A stretch of 64,000 bases of DNA. Origin: CAVVZJ01 sp963752755 (GTDB lineage: Bacteria; Planctomycetota; Planctomycetia; Isosphaerales; Isosphaeraceae). The notes below the pieces were generated by a model. It was not told where the DNA came from and made no database searches. It saw only the letters and a list, made by a program, of their open reading frames with translations. Numbering within the stretch: the first letter of the stretch is position 1; the number at the start of each line of letters is the position of its first letter. The stretch is from assembly GCA_963752755.1 (NCBI GenBank), contig CAVVZJ010000022.1, positions 434,001 through 498,000 of the forward strand. Direction: 5' to 3'. The translations under genes and the position numbers were made by a program. Below, piece after piece: positions 1-8,985 of the stretch.

Positions 1-69
1 CAGTTTCGCGATGCCCCGCTGCATCGCCTGGCGGGCCTCCTGGTCGAACGCAATCATCTTGGCGGCCAT
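1..69 (-). CDS. groEL: GroEL chaperonin, N-terminal 23 codons (cut by window edge)
   Basis: The minus strand from 69 reads MAAKMIAFDQEARQAM and onward, the usual GroEL amino terminus (A-K-x-I-x-F-x-x-x-A-R). GroEL is the ATP-driven 60-kDa folding chamber that works with GroES in the cytoplasm. Only 23 codons are inside the window. It lies 78 nt downstream of the groES stop on the same strand, the normal groES-groEL operon order. The spacer holds three tandem copies of an 8-mer (GATGGTCG) at 117-140. Confidence 0.9.
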   Translation of the reverse strand, partial: MAAKMIAFDQEARQAMQRGIAKL

Positions 70-116
70 GGCCGGATTTCTCCCGAGTGTCTCGATGTTG
101 GGGATGGTCGATGCCC

Positions 117-140
117 GATGGTCGGATGGTCGGATGGTCG
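117..140. repeat. Three tandem copies of an 8-bp unit between groES and groEL
   Basis: The unit GATGGTCG occurs at 117-124, 125-132 and 133-140, with a further copy at 103-110. It lies in the groES-groEL spacer. No function is evident; slippage is a plausible origin. Confidence 0.7.
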
Positions 141-147
141 AACCGAC

Positions 148-447
148 TCAGCCCTCGATGACGGCGAGGATGTCATCCTCACGCATCAGCATGACCTTTT
201 TTTCGTCAACGCCCGGCAACTGGACCGGGTCGCCGGCATACGACGTGAACAGGACACGGTCGCCGACCTTCACCTGAAGCTCGCGACGCTTGCCGTCCTT
301 GGTGATGCGGCCCTCGCCGACGGCCAGGATCTTGCCCTGCTGGGGCCGGTCCTTGGCGGTGTCCGGCAGCACGATCCCGCCGGCGGTCGTCTGCTTGGCC
401 TCCTCACGCTCGACCACCACCCGATCGCCCAGTGGCTGGATCTTCAT
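148..447 (-). CDS. groES: GroES co-chaperonin
   Basis: This 99-residue protein is the 10-kDa lid of the GroEL folding chamber. It starts MKIQPLGDRVVV, carries the mobile-loop region around TTAGGIVLPDTA, and ends DDILAVIEG, all typical of the family; the length is normal. The ATG at 447 is chosen because AGGAGAG lies about 8 nt upstream. A reading frame extends upstream to 606 but does not look like GroES. groEL follows on the same strand. No CIRCE element was found upstream; instead a strong hairpin lies at 467-489 in the leader. Confidence 0.97.
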   Translation of the reverse strand: MKIQPLGDRVVVEREEAKQTTAGGIVLPDTAKDRPQQGKILAVGEGRITKDGKRRELQVKVGDRVLFTSYAGDPVQLPGVDEKKVMLMREDDILAVIEG

Positions 448-466
448 CGATGATTCTCTCCTGATC

Positions 467-489
467 GGCCCCCGATTCACTCGGGGGCC
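467..489 (-). promoter_or_regulatory. Perfect 9-bp inverted repeat just upstream of the groES ribosome-binding site
   Basis: GGCCCCCGA (467-475) and TCGGGGGCC (481-489) are perfect complements around a 5-nt loop. In the mRNA the hairpin ends about five bases before the groES Shine-Dalgarno sequence. It could be an operator for a heat-shock repressor or an RNA structure that affects initiation. Only the inverted repeat itself is seen; a function is inferred from position. Confidence 0.45.
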
Positions 490-926
490 CGCCTGGAAAC
501 TTCCGACGATGCCCGACCTTTGCCGTGGGCATAGCGTCGCTCGGCCCCCTCCCCATGCAAGACCCGTGCCTCTCGTCCAAATCAACCCACAACGTCCAAT
601 TCGCAAAGTAGTTACAGCGAATCGACCTCACGCCGAACCCGCCGCCGACTGCCGTTCCCGCGCCCGACCGCCCGGCGACCTGCCATTTCGGCAGACGCCC
701 GCGACGGACGGACGGACAATGGCGCCTCTCTGGACTCCCTGGAGGCTCTGGTCGCGTCCTCGAAGCCACAATGGTTGCTGATCCGACCGTGGTCTCGAAG
801 ACGAGATCCCAGCCACCCGCCGCTTCCGGTCGCTCGGCGGAGGGCGTATCCTGAATCAAACCCGCATGCCCTCCCCGGCGCCTTCGCGCCGCGGTTTCCG
901 GGCTCGCCCCACCTCAGGTTTCGCAC

Positions 927-2576
927 ATGAAGCCGTTCCTGCCCGTTCTTGCCCTCGCCCTCCTCAACGCCCCGTCGGCCCTTCCGGCCCAGGAGGCAAC
1001 GTGCTGCGACGATTGCTGTTGCGCCACGGTCCCCGACGCCGTGAACGGCATCACTGACCGCGAGCTGGGCGCTCACATGACGTTCCTCGCCTCCGACCTG
1101 ATGCGTGGCCGCGACACCGCCTCGCCCGAGATCCGCGTCGCCGCTGAGTATCTTGCCACCCGCCTCCAGGCCGCCGGCGCCGAGCCGTCCGGCGACCCCG
1201 GCCGCGGCGGCAAGACCTACTTCCAGCGGTTCCCGCTCGAATACGTCACCCCGAAGGCGAAGGGCACGACGATGGCCTTGATCGTCGAGCGCGGCGACTC
1301 CCGACGGATCGTGCCCTGGAGCCTCTTCGCCGACTTCTCCACCTTCCCCTTCGGCCTCGCTCCCGGAGAGATCGAGGCCCCGATCGTCTTTGCTGGGCAT
1401 GGCGTGGTGGATGAGGAGCACGGCCACGACGATTACGCCGACCTCGATGTGAAGGATCGCTTCGTCCTCGTCCTCGACGGCCCGGGCGACGCGTCCCCGT
1501 CCTCGCGACGACGCGTCGGCTCGTCGGCCAAGCGAGCCGAGGCCCAGAAGCGCGGCGCCCTCGGCCTGATCGTCGTCCACAAACCGGGTGAGGCGACTCG
1601 ACCCTCGATCAATCCCGACGACCGCCGCCGCTCCTTCGACCGCCCCCGCATGAACCTCGGCGGCGGCTCCTCCTCGATCCCCGTCCTCACCCTCGAAGAC
1701 CACGCCCGCGACGTCCTCACCCGCGACGCCGATCTCGACCTCGCCGACGACGACCTCAAACCCCGCCCCCTCGACGGCCTCCGCCTCCGCTTCACCTTCG
1801 CCGCCGACCGCGAGATCAAGCACGACCGCAACGTTGTCGGTCTCTTCCCCGGCTCCGACCCCGAGAAGCAGAACGAGATCGTCATCTTCAGCGCCCACTA
1901 CGACCACGTCGGCGTCAACGACCGCGGCGAGATCTTCAACGGCTCCGACGACAACGCCTCCGGCACCAGCGCTTTGCTCGAAATCGCCGAGGCCTTCGGC
2001 GAAGGCCCCCGGCCCGCCCGCAGCGTTGCCTTCCTCTGGGTCTCCGGCGAGGAAAAGGGACTTCTCGGCAGCGCCTACTTCGCCGACCACGTTCCCCTGC
2101 CCGACGGCATGAAGATCGTCGCCGACCTCAACCTCGACATGGTCAGCCGCAATGATTCGAAGGCCGTCGGCATCACCCCCTCCGCCAAGCACGCCGACTA
2201 CTCGACCCTCATCCCCGCCGCCCTCGCCGCCTTGAAGGAAGAACAGCTCGAAGGCAAGTTCGACGCCGACTCCTTCTACGCCCGCACCGACAGCTACAAC
2301 TTCGCCCGCAAGGGCATCCCCATCATCTTCTTCTTCTCCGGCATCCACGACGACTACCACCAGCCCACCGACGACGTCGCCAAGGCCGACTTCTCCAAGG
2401 CCGCCCACATCGCCCGCGCCGCCTACCGCCTCGGCTGGCGCGTCGCCCAGGCCCCCGAGGCCCCGAAGAAGCTCAAGGTGGAGTCGGTCGCCGAATCCCA
2501 GTCCTCCACCGAAGCCAACGACTCCCAATCCGAGAAGCCTGAGCCCGCCAAGTCGGGCAACAGCGGCTCCCGCTAG
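927..2576 (+). CDS. Secreted M28-family zinc aminopeptidase with PA-type insert
   Basis: This 549-residue protein starts with a signal peptide (hydrophobic core LPVLALALL, cleavage near PAQE) and then an unusual cysteine cluster (CCDDCCC). A protease-associated-like region follows, with the M28 catalytic domain in the C-terminal half. The two-zinc ligands are visible: His in AHYDHVG (about 323), Asp in NGSDDNASG (about 341), Glu in SGEEKGLLG (about 374), Asp in LNLDMV (about 403) and His in DDYHQPTDD (about 478). The protein ends in a charged low-complexity tail. It probably hydrolyses peptides outside the cytoplasmic membrane; the substrate cannot be read from sequence. The 350 bases upstream (448-926) hold only the groES leader and no convincing gene. 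Confidence 0.9.
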   Translation: MKPFLPVLALALLNAPSALPAQEATCCDDCCCATVPDAVNGITDRELGAHMTFLASDLMRGRDTASPEIRVAAEYLATRLQAAGAEPSGDPGRGGKTYFQRFPLEYVTPKAKGTTMALIVERGDSRRIVPWSLFADFSTFPFGLAPGEIEAPIVFAGHGVVDEEHGHDDYADLDVKDRFVLVLDGPGDASPSSRRRVGSSAKRAEAQKRGALGLIVVHKPGEATRPSINPDDRRRSFDRPRMNLGGGSSSIPVLTLEDHARDVLTRDADLDLADDDLKPRPLDGLRLRFTFAADREIKHDRNVVGLFPGSDPEKQNEIVIFSAHYDHVGVNDRGEIFNGSDDNASGTSALLEIAEAFGEGPRPARSVAFLWVSGEEKGLLGSAYFADHVPLPDGMKIVADLNLDMVSRNDSKAVGITPSAKHADYSTLIPAALAALKEEQLEGKFDADSFYARTDSYNFARKGIPIIFFFSGIHDDYHQPTDDVAKADFSKAAHIARAAYRLGWRVAQAPEAPKKLKVESVAESQSSTEANDSQSEKPEPAKSGNSGSR

Positions 2577-2702
2577 AGCAGGGTCACGACAGCGCCTGTG
2601 CAAGGCGGAGGGGTGGCCGGTCAGGGGAGGATCCCCGTTCACCGCGCGGGTGTCCGCGGACGGGCCGGGTGTTGATTCCGGGAAACAGAGGGCATTGCGC
2701 CC

Positions 2703-2731
2703 TTGACGTCGTGATAATGCACAACTGATAC
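2703..2731 (+). promoter_or_regulatory. Candidate sigma-70-type promoter for the PEP-CTERM gene
   Basis: TTGACG (2703-2708) is separated by 17 bases from TGATAC (2726-2731), about 145 bases before the ATG at 2877. The -35 matches well, the -10 only moderately. Confidence 0.35.
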
Positions 2732-2876
2732 TCTTAGCAATCCGATGAGAGCCCAGCCACCGAACGACTCGGGAGTCTTCGGGATCACCCGTGCCGGACT
2801 CCGAAGGAGCGCGGGCCTGATCGGTGGCGGACAGCCACGGTACCATCACGATTCCCCCTCAGAAACGAGGTCGTCG

Positions 2877-3563
2877 ATGAGAACGCAGAGGAAGGTCTCC
2901 CGGACGTGGTTGCTTGGTGTGGGCATGGTCCTGGCGCTGCTCGGAGGGGCGGCACCAGGGCACGCCGACTTGCTGCCGCCCGGAGGGATGGTCACGCTCG
3001 GCGGGGTGGCCGGCGGACCGGGGGCCGGGACGGTCCTGGCCGATGATCTGATCCCCTTCGTGATCCGCGGTGTCACGGGCGCCCCGCTGTTCCAGGGGAC
3101 GCTCGAGGATCAGGTGGTGCGCCTCGACTCCACGGGAGAGCTGGCCTTTGTGCAATTCATCCGGGATACCGAGCCGGGCCTGAACGGGTCCGTCACCTCG
3201 GTTGTTCGTGACGACTTCACCGGGTTCCTGACCGACGTGAACTACTCCACCACGTCGGCGGGCACCCGCGCACCCGACAGTGCCAGTCGGACCGCCACCG
3301 GCGCGTCGATCACGTTCAACTTCACCGCCGAGCCGATCCTCTCCGGTCAGGATTCCCGCGGCTATCACATCAGCACAAATGCGCCCTTCTTCACCCACAA
3401 CGGGAGCACGGAGATCCGCCTGAACAACGGCGCGTCGGTCGTCATCGCGACGTTCGCCCCGGTTCCCGAGCCGTCGAGTTGGTTCATGCTCTCCCTGGGT
3501 GTCATCGGCCTGCTCGGCTTCGGCGGGCGACGGCGCGCGGCGAAATCGCCGACCCACCCTTAG
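2877..3563 (+). CDS. PEP-CTERM sorting domain protein
   Basis: This 228-residue protein has an N-terminal signal peptide (TWLLGVGMVLALLGGAAPGHA), a polar beta-rich middle, and a C-terminal sorting tail made of PVPEPSSW, a hydrophobic helix (LSLGVIGLLGFG) and basic GRRRAAK. PEP-CTERM tails are recognised by an exosortase and direct the protein to the outer surface or extracellular polymer. No exosortase gene is in this window. The ATG at 2877 is preferred over an upstream in-frame ATG at 2745 because CGAGG lies just before it and a signal peptide follows at once. The mature domain is not one I recognise. Confidence 0.85.
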   Translation: MRTQRKVSRTWLLGVGMVLALLGGAAPGHADLLPPGGMVTLGGVAGGPGAGTVLADDLIPFVIRGVTGAPLFQGTLEDQVVRLDSTGELAFVQFIRDTEPGLNGSVTSVVRDDFTGFLTDVNYSTTSAGTRAPDSASRTATGASITFNFTAEPILSGQDSRGYHISTNAPFFTHNGSTEIRLNNGASVVIATFAPVPEPSSWFMLSLGVIGLLGFGGRRRAAKSPTHP

Positions 3564-3604
3564 TGTGGAGTCGAGAGAGTCGATGTGCGAAGCGACTGTC
3601 CGGG

Positions 3605-3677
3605 TGGCTGTGGCGGAGTCTTCGACGCCACGGCCGAACGCCCCGAAGCCATGGCGTCGAAGACTCCGCCACAGCCA
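3605..3677. repeat. 26-bp perfect inverted repeat
   Basis: The arms 3605-3630 and 3652-3677 are exact reverse complements around a 21-base loop. This could be a transcription stop for the PEP-CTERM gene or a small non-autonomous palindromic element. There is no T-run after it, so a simple intrinsic terminator is unlikely. No second copy was noticed in the window. Confidence 0.7.
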
Positions 3678-3787
3678 CGCTCCGCTCGCACAACAACTCC
3701 CTTGTTCCGGCACCAGGGCCAGGCCAGGACGGAGACCTTGCAAGCCCTGACCGTCTTCGGACGTGGCCTTAAACATAAACGGATAAG

Positions 3788-3842
3788 CACCACAAAGGCC
3801 TCGCAAAAAAATAATTTTTTTCATTGCGAGGCCTTTGTGGTG
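3788..3842. terminator. 19-bp perfect hairpin with A/T-rich centre
   Basis: CACCACAAAGGCCTCGCAA (3788-3806) pairs exactly with 3824-3842. The centre is seven A, TAA, then seven T, itself able to pair. The T-run lies inside the loop rather than after the stem, so termination could work from a partial stem in either direction. It separates the PEP-CTERM gene from the sigma factor gene. The region 3564-3996 holds no convincing gene. Confidence 0.5.
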
Positions 3843-3996
3843 AATGAGCCGCCCGCATCCCGAAGCCCCTCTCTCGTCTCCCCAAACGTGGCCTCCGTCC
3901 ACCGTTCCCCCTATCCCTGAATTCCAGGAAAGTTGTACCCTTCCCGCCCTCCCCGCGCATTATCAGGGTGTCCCCCGACCCCAACGGAGGCCCCCG

Positions 3997-5946
3997 ATGC
4001 CCCCCGGCGCCAACGGCACCGTCCTTCGCCAGCTCGACCGCCTCTTCCGCTTCGGCACCCACGCCGGCCTCTCCGACCGCCAGCTCCTCGACCGCTGCGC
4101 CGGCCGTCGCGACGCGGAGGCCGAGCACGCCTTTGCCGCGCTGGTCGCCCGACACGGCCCGATGGTCCTCGGCGTCGGCCGCCGCCTGCTCCGCGACGCT
4201 CACGCCGCCGATGACGTCTTCCAGGCCACCTTCCTCGTCCTGCTCCGCAAGGCCGGTTCGATCCGGCTCACCTCCGACGGCTCCCTCGGCCCCTGGCTCC
4301 ACGGCGTCACCTACCGCATCGCCCGCCGCGCCGACTCGGCTCCGCCGCCGTGAACTCCCCTCCTCCGACGCCCCCGAGCCCTTCACCGACCCCGACCTCG
4401 CCGCCCTCGACCGCTCCGAGCGCCTCGCCGTCCTCCACGAGGAACTCGGCCGCCTGACCGACAAGTACCGTCTCCCCCTCGTCCTCTGCCACCTCCAGGG
4501 TCTCACCCACGACCAGGCCGCCCGGCGTCTCGGCTGGCCCCTCGGCACCGTCAAGGGGCGCCTCGTCCGCGCCCGCTCTCGCCTCCGCGACCGCCTCGCC
4601 CGCCGCGGCCTGGCCCCTTCCCTCGCCGTCGTCTCCGTCCTCCTCGCCCGCGAATCCTCCTCCCTCGCCTCCCCCCTCCCCCCTTCCCTCGCCGACGCCA
4701 CCGCCCGCGCCCTTTTCTCCCTCGCTCCTCGGACCCTTCTCGCGTTGACCACCACCGGGACGGTCCCGGCCCCGGTCTCCGCGCTTGCGGATGGAGCCCT
4801 CAAGACGATGATGCTCGCCCAACTCAGCAAATTCTCCGCCCTCGTCCTCCTCCCCCTCGCCCTCGCCTCCGGCGGAGGCGCCTATGCCCTCGTCGGCTCC
4901 GACTCGACCCAGGGCACGACGACCGACGACACCAAGCCCTCATCCGACCGCGAGGCCGACCCGATCGCCGGTCCGCGAACGGACGCACCGGCGGCGGCGG
5001 ACGAGTCCAAACTGTCGTCGCCTGCGAACGCGCCAAGGCCCGAATTCAGCGACCCCTTGCTGAAAGGGCCGCGCACAGCCGGGACGGATTAGGAGGTTTC
5101 GTACCTCATTCGGATCACCAACTCCGGTGATGCCCCCGCGAAGTCCATCTTCGTCGCGTTCCGCTTGCCCGAAGACGGGCACCCCGTGGCCGCGAACCCC
5201 GGGCCGATCTGGCGCGCAAGTCGGACACGATTTACTGGCATCGAGACGCCCTTGACCCCGGCCAGTCCTCCGATTTCACGATCAAGGTCCGCTGGGGCTC
5301 GACCGGCCTCAAACAAATCCAGGCGGGTGTCAAAGCCCAGGGCATCGCGCCCCGCGACTCACGTCTTATCACTGAGGTCCAGGGCGACAAGTTCGCCCGG
5401 ATCAAGATACTTCGCTCCGAGATCGAATCGATTCGTGACAAGCTTGAGCAGGCCAGCAAACTTGCCAGGAAGCCCGACAGTGATCCCGCCGTCACGCATC
5501 TCAAGCGGCGACACGCGGACCTCCTCGACGAACTCAACAACCTCCTCGCGCGGCAGGACGACCTCTTCGCCGGCCTCCCCTCCGCCCCCGCCGACGAACC
5601 GTTCCCCCCTCCGGCCGCTGCCTCGTCGAAGCCGACCACGTCCCCCTTCCCCATCCCCGACGGCATTCCCCTCACCCGGCAAGACCGGGAACGTTCCCTC
5701 CGCGCGGTGCTGCACCAACTGGAAATGAGCCGTGAAAACGCGGAGATCTCACTCCGAAATCTGGAATTGGCCACGCGTCAAATCGAGGCCCAGCGCGACG
5801 ATCTCCGGGTCCGCCGGGCCAAGATCCTCCGCGAGATTCAGGACGTGAAGGCTGAACTCGGCCCACGACTCGAATCCGACACACCCAAGGATCAACCTTC
5901 CGATCCCGAGCCACCCGCCCCGGAATCTTCGACCCTCCCGGAATAA
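3997..5946 (+). CDS. ECF sigma factor with membrane segment, DUF11-like domain and coiled coil (two frameshifts, one amber)
   Basis: The start at 3997 follows GGAGG. Sigma region 2 (HAADDVFQATFLVLLRK) lies near 4201-4251 and region 4 (helix-turn-helix LTHDQAARRLGWPLGTVKGR) near 4502-4560, as in ECF sigma factors of the planctomycete type. A hydrophobic segment at about 4837-4900 follows. After a TAG at 5090-5092 the same frame continues as EVSYLIRITNSGDAPAKS, a DUF11-like beta domain, then after a shift near 5213-5220 as a long charged coiled coil ending at 5946. A further shift lies at about 4330-4345. Seen: three pieces in order with no other start between them. Inferred: one ~650-residue gene linking transcription to the envelope. 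The amber could be a real stop, in which case the DUF11 part is a separate remnant. Confidence 0.65.
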
Positions 5947-6150
5947 TTCCCCGCGGTCGGTCGTCCCCGAGCCCAAGCACCGAAAACCCACCAGCGCGAC
6001 CACTCCATCGGCCCGACACCGGAAAAACTTCAAGAAAACGCGATAATCGACGCCGCCGTTTCCGATAGTAAAGGTGTTGTACCCGCAAACGTCGCGGTTT
6101 GCGGACCCAGGGCGCCACGCCAGGCGCCCCGACCCACCCACGATCGGCCC

Positions 6151-6846
6151 ATGAGAGTGCGTCTCACCATGTCCTGCAACGCTGCCGTCTCCGAGACCGA
6201 ACGCGAAAACACCGACATCCCGCGCTTTCTCCTCGACGTCGCCGCCGACTCGTGGGACGAGTCGTTCCTCGCCTGGGCGCGAGCCTTCCGCGCGGAGTTG
6301 CAACCGGACGGCTTGATCGAGGAAGCGCTCGTCGAACAACTCCTGATGGCCGCCTGGCGAGTCCGTCGCTCAGTCCTCCGCGAGATCGACGACCGACCCG
6401 GCGACCGTTTCTGGTCCCGCGACCACGCCCAGGCCCAGCGCGACTGGTCCCGCGCCCTCGCCGACTGGAACCGCCAGCGCAGGCTTCCCACCCGCGCCGG
6501 TTCCCGCTCGCAATCGCGGCCAGAACCCGCGGCCTCGTCCCGACCGTTGCCTTCCATCGAACCAGCACCCGTCGCGACGCCCTCCACAACTCCCGAGAAC
6601 CTCCCGAGACGCGCAACCACGCCGCCCCCCGTCGCCACCACGGAACCCTCGCGAAACCCGCCCGCTCGGCCCACCCCCACCCCGTCCTTCGTGCCCGATC
6701 CCCCTCGCGAACTCGTCACCCCCGACCGGTCGTTCCTTCCCCCGTCTCCCCCTCCACTTTACCACGGCGCCGTCATCGGCCCCGAACGCCCTGGTATCCC
6801 TGGTTTCCAGGTCCGGCCCCCGGAACCGTCACGATCGCCGGGCTGA
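6151..6846 (+). CDS. Hypothetical protein with proline-rich tail
   Basis: The first ~115 residues of this 231-residue product are helical and charged, with the core LVEQLLMAAWRVRRS. The rest is Pro/Ser/Arg-rich and low in complexity. A similar 'two-helix plus WRxRR' core occurs in planctomycete proteins of unknown role, but this is recalled only loosely. No signal peptide or membrane segment is visible. An internal ATG at 6169 is an alternative start. The gene stands alone, with 200 bases before it and 130 after that show nothing else. Confidence 0.55.
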   Translation: MRVRLTMSCNAAVSETERENTDIPRFLLDVAADSWDESFLAWARAFRAELQPDGLIEEALVEQLLMAAWRVRRSVLREIDDRPGDRFWSRDHAQAQRDWSRALADWNRQRRLPTRAGSRSQSRPEPAASSRPLPSIEPAPVATPSTTPENLPRRATTPPPVATTEPSRNPPARPTPTPSFVPDPPRELVTPDRSFLPPSPPPLYHGAVIGPERPGIPGFQVRPPEPSRSPG

Positions 6847-6979
6847 CCACACAAGACGACAAGCCAATAACAATGAGGCTGTTGGCCCTGATGTCGAAGT
6901 CGGTCCGACTCGTCTCGCTCCGTCTCACGACGGATCACAGTCAGCGAACCGGCGGTGACAATCCAGGAACCCTGGGCAA

Positions 6980-7939
6980 TCAAGGCTCGATCCTGGCCTG
7001 CGCTCGCGCCGGGCGATCCGTACGGTCGCCGGCCAGCGAGCGCGCTTCGAGGAAGATCCGGCGGACGTCGGGGTATTGATCGCGGATCGACGTTTCGAGG
7101 CGATCGACGGCGGTCTCGACCTCCGAGGCCGAGGCGTCCGGGCGAAACTGGAGGTCCAGGTTCAGCAGGATCTCGTGCGGTCCCAGATGCATCGTCAACG
7201 GCTTCGCCGCGCGGGCGAGGGTCGGGTCCGACTCGGCCAGTCGCTGGATCGCCTCGACCAGTTCCGCATCGGCCGACTCGCCCACCAGCAAGCCCCGGCT
7301 CTCGTAGGCCAGCATCACGGCCACTATCCCCAGGATCAGGCCAATGATCACCGAGGCTCCTCCATCGAAGTACGGGTTGTCCAGCAGATGCGAGCCCAGG
7401 ACCCCGACGAGCGCCACCGCCAGGCCCGCCAGGGCGGCCGTGTCCTCGAACATCACGGTGAAGGTCGTGGGGTCCTTGCTCCGGTGCACGGCCCGGAGCA
7501 GGCCGGAGCCCGGCCTCTTGGTCTTCAGGAACTCCCGGACCGCCACCGTCAAGGCCGTACCCTCGAAGACGGCCGCCAGGGCAATCACGGCGTAGTTCCA
7601 GGCTGGATTCTCGATCGGATGGGGGTCGAGCAGGTGGATGATCCCCTCGTAAATCGACATCCCGCCACCGATGGCGAAGATCAGGATGGCGACGATCAGG
7701 GTCCAGAAGTAAAGCTCCTTGCCATGCCCGAACGGATGACCCTCGTCGGGCGGCTTCTCGCTCCGGTAAAGGCCCCAGAGCAGAAGGCCACCGTTACCTG
7801 TATCCACAAGCGAGTGGATCCCCTCGGCCAGCATCGCCGAGCTGCCGGTGAATCCGGCCGCCACGAACTTCGTGACCGCAATCGCCAGGTTACCAGCGAT
7901 GGCCGCATAAACCGCGATCGGGGAGTGTCCAGCGGGCAT
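6980..7939 (-). CDS. Cation diffusion facilitator (CDF) metal transporter
   Basis: CDF proteins export divalent metals such as Zn2+, Fe2+ or Mn2+ from the cytoplasm in exchange for protons. The 319-residue product has the expected transmembrane helices, with the metal-site motifs in helix 2 (EGIHSLVDTGNG) and helix 5 (FEDTAALAG), the HPFGHGKELYFW loop between helices, and a C-terminal cytoplasmic domain (HEILLNLDLQF). The ATG at 7939 is used because GGAG lies six bases upstream; the reading frame is open to 7972. It lies 100 bases downstream of a DUF502 gene on the same strand. Confidence 0.92.
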   Translation of the reverse strand: MPAGHSPIAVYAAIAGNLAIAVTKFVAAGFTGSSAMLAEGIHSLVDTGNGGLLLWGLYRSEKPPDEGHPFGHGKELYFWTLIVAILIFAIGGGMSIYEGIIHLLDPHPIENPAWNYAVIALAAVFEGTALTVAVREFLKTKRPGSGLLRAVHRSKDPTTFTVMFEDTAALAGLAVALVGVLGSHLLDNPYFDGGASVIIGLILGIVAVMLAYESRGLLVGESADAELVEAIQRLAESDPTLARAAKPLTMHLGPHEILLNLDLQFRPDASASEVETAVDRLETSIRDQYPDVRRIFLEARSLAGDRTDRPARAQARIEP

Positions 7940-8039
7940 AAACGTCTCCAGGCAAGTCCCTCGCGTCAGCACCTCGACGCCGAGGCCCGACGCACGCCCC
8001 GTGCCAACCCGCTCGAATCAGAATCCCCAACCGCTCCTC

Positions 8040-8870
8040 TCAGCCGTCCCCGACCCGGTCGGCCGAAGACTCCCCGGCGACGCCCGCCCGGTCCATTCCG
8101 GGGCGATCAAAGGCGATCGTCGCCGGGCTCGAGATCCCGAACGAGATCACCGCCTGCATCGCCTCATTCACGTCCCAGTCCAGCTCGATGACGTCCTCCT
8201 CCGACACGGCCAGGATCAGCCCCGTGGTCGGGATCGGACAATAGGGAACATACACGCAAAGGATCACCCGACCCGTCGTCTCATCGTGCATGGTCCGCGT
8301 CACGAACGCGGGCGAGCGAACCTCCCGGCTGGGGAACGGCACCAGCACGACCCGCTTGAACCTGGCCCCTCCCTGCCGGTCCTCCAGCGACAGGAAGACG
8401 TTCCGGACCGCCTTGAAGATGACCGAGACGATCGGCAGCCGCAGCAAGATCCAGTCGAGCACCCGGTGCAGCCGCGACCGGCCGAAGAGTCCGAGGAAGT
8501 AAAACGACACGAGGGCCAGCACCAGCGCAATCAAGGGCGACACATACTCCTGCCACCACGGCGGCAGTGCCGCCCGCAACTCCTGGCCCATCATCGTCTT
8601 GACCAGACGCGCCCCCGGATCCAAAAGCACATTCTGAAAAGTGGAAATGATCCAGTAAACGATCCAGAACGTGATTGCGATCGGCAAGGCAAAGACGAGC
8701 CCGCTGATGATCCGCCTCCGCACGGCCGCCAGCCAGGGGAAGGAACTCCTCGGGCTTCGTGGGGGCAGGTCCGACTCGTTGGCGAGCGTCGGCGGCGGGT
8801 TGGTCGTCGGGGAGGGGTTCGGCGAGTGTTCCACGCGGGGCGCTCCGGTTCGGCGATCGGGCTCGGGCAT
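8040..8870 (-). CDS. DUF502 family membrane protein
   Basis: The 276-residue protein has a Pro-rich cytoplasmic lead, two transmembrane helices (LVFALPIAITFWIVYWII and LIALVLALVSFYFLGLF), then the DUF502 core with LPIVSVIFKAVRNVFLSL and PFPSREVRSPAFVT. DUF502 proteins are widespread integral membrane proteins of unknown role. The ATG at 8870 has GGGAG six bases upstream. It is divergent from the gene at 8986, so 8871-8985 should hold both promoters. Confidence 0.88.
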   Translation of the reverse strand: MPEPDRRTGAPRVEHSPNPSPTTNPPPTLANESDLPPRSPRSSFPWLAAVRRRIISGLVFALPIAITFWIVYWIISTFQNVLLDPGARLVKTMMGQELRAALPPWWQEYVSPLIALVLALVSFYFLGLFGRSRLHRVLDWILLRLPIVSVIFKAVRNVFLSLEDRQGGARFKRVVLVPFPSREVRSPAFVTRTMHDETTGRVILCVYVPYCPIPTTGLILAVSEEDVIELDWDVNEAMQAVISFGISSPATIAFDRPGMDRAGVAGESSADRVGDG

Positions 8871-8985
8871 CAACGCTCCCGTTATACCATCGCCTCGCCG
8901 CCAGACAATTCCCACCCCCGCACTCGCCGCCGCCGGACGTCGCCGCTACACTGGGGCAACGGCCTTCAACCACGGAGAATCACAC

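Noticed and set aside
448..926. CIRCE/HrcA operator before groES
   Set aside because: TTAGCACTC-N9-GAGTGCTAA or a near match was not found; only the GC-rich inverted repeat at 467-489 is there.
612..2849. 745-residue open frame on the minus strand
   Set aside because: It is antisense to the M28 peptidase and has Gly/Ala/Val/Asp/Glu-biased, low-complexity composition typical of a high-GC shadow frame.
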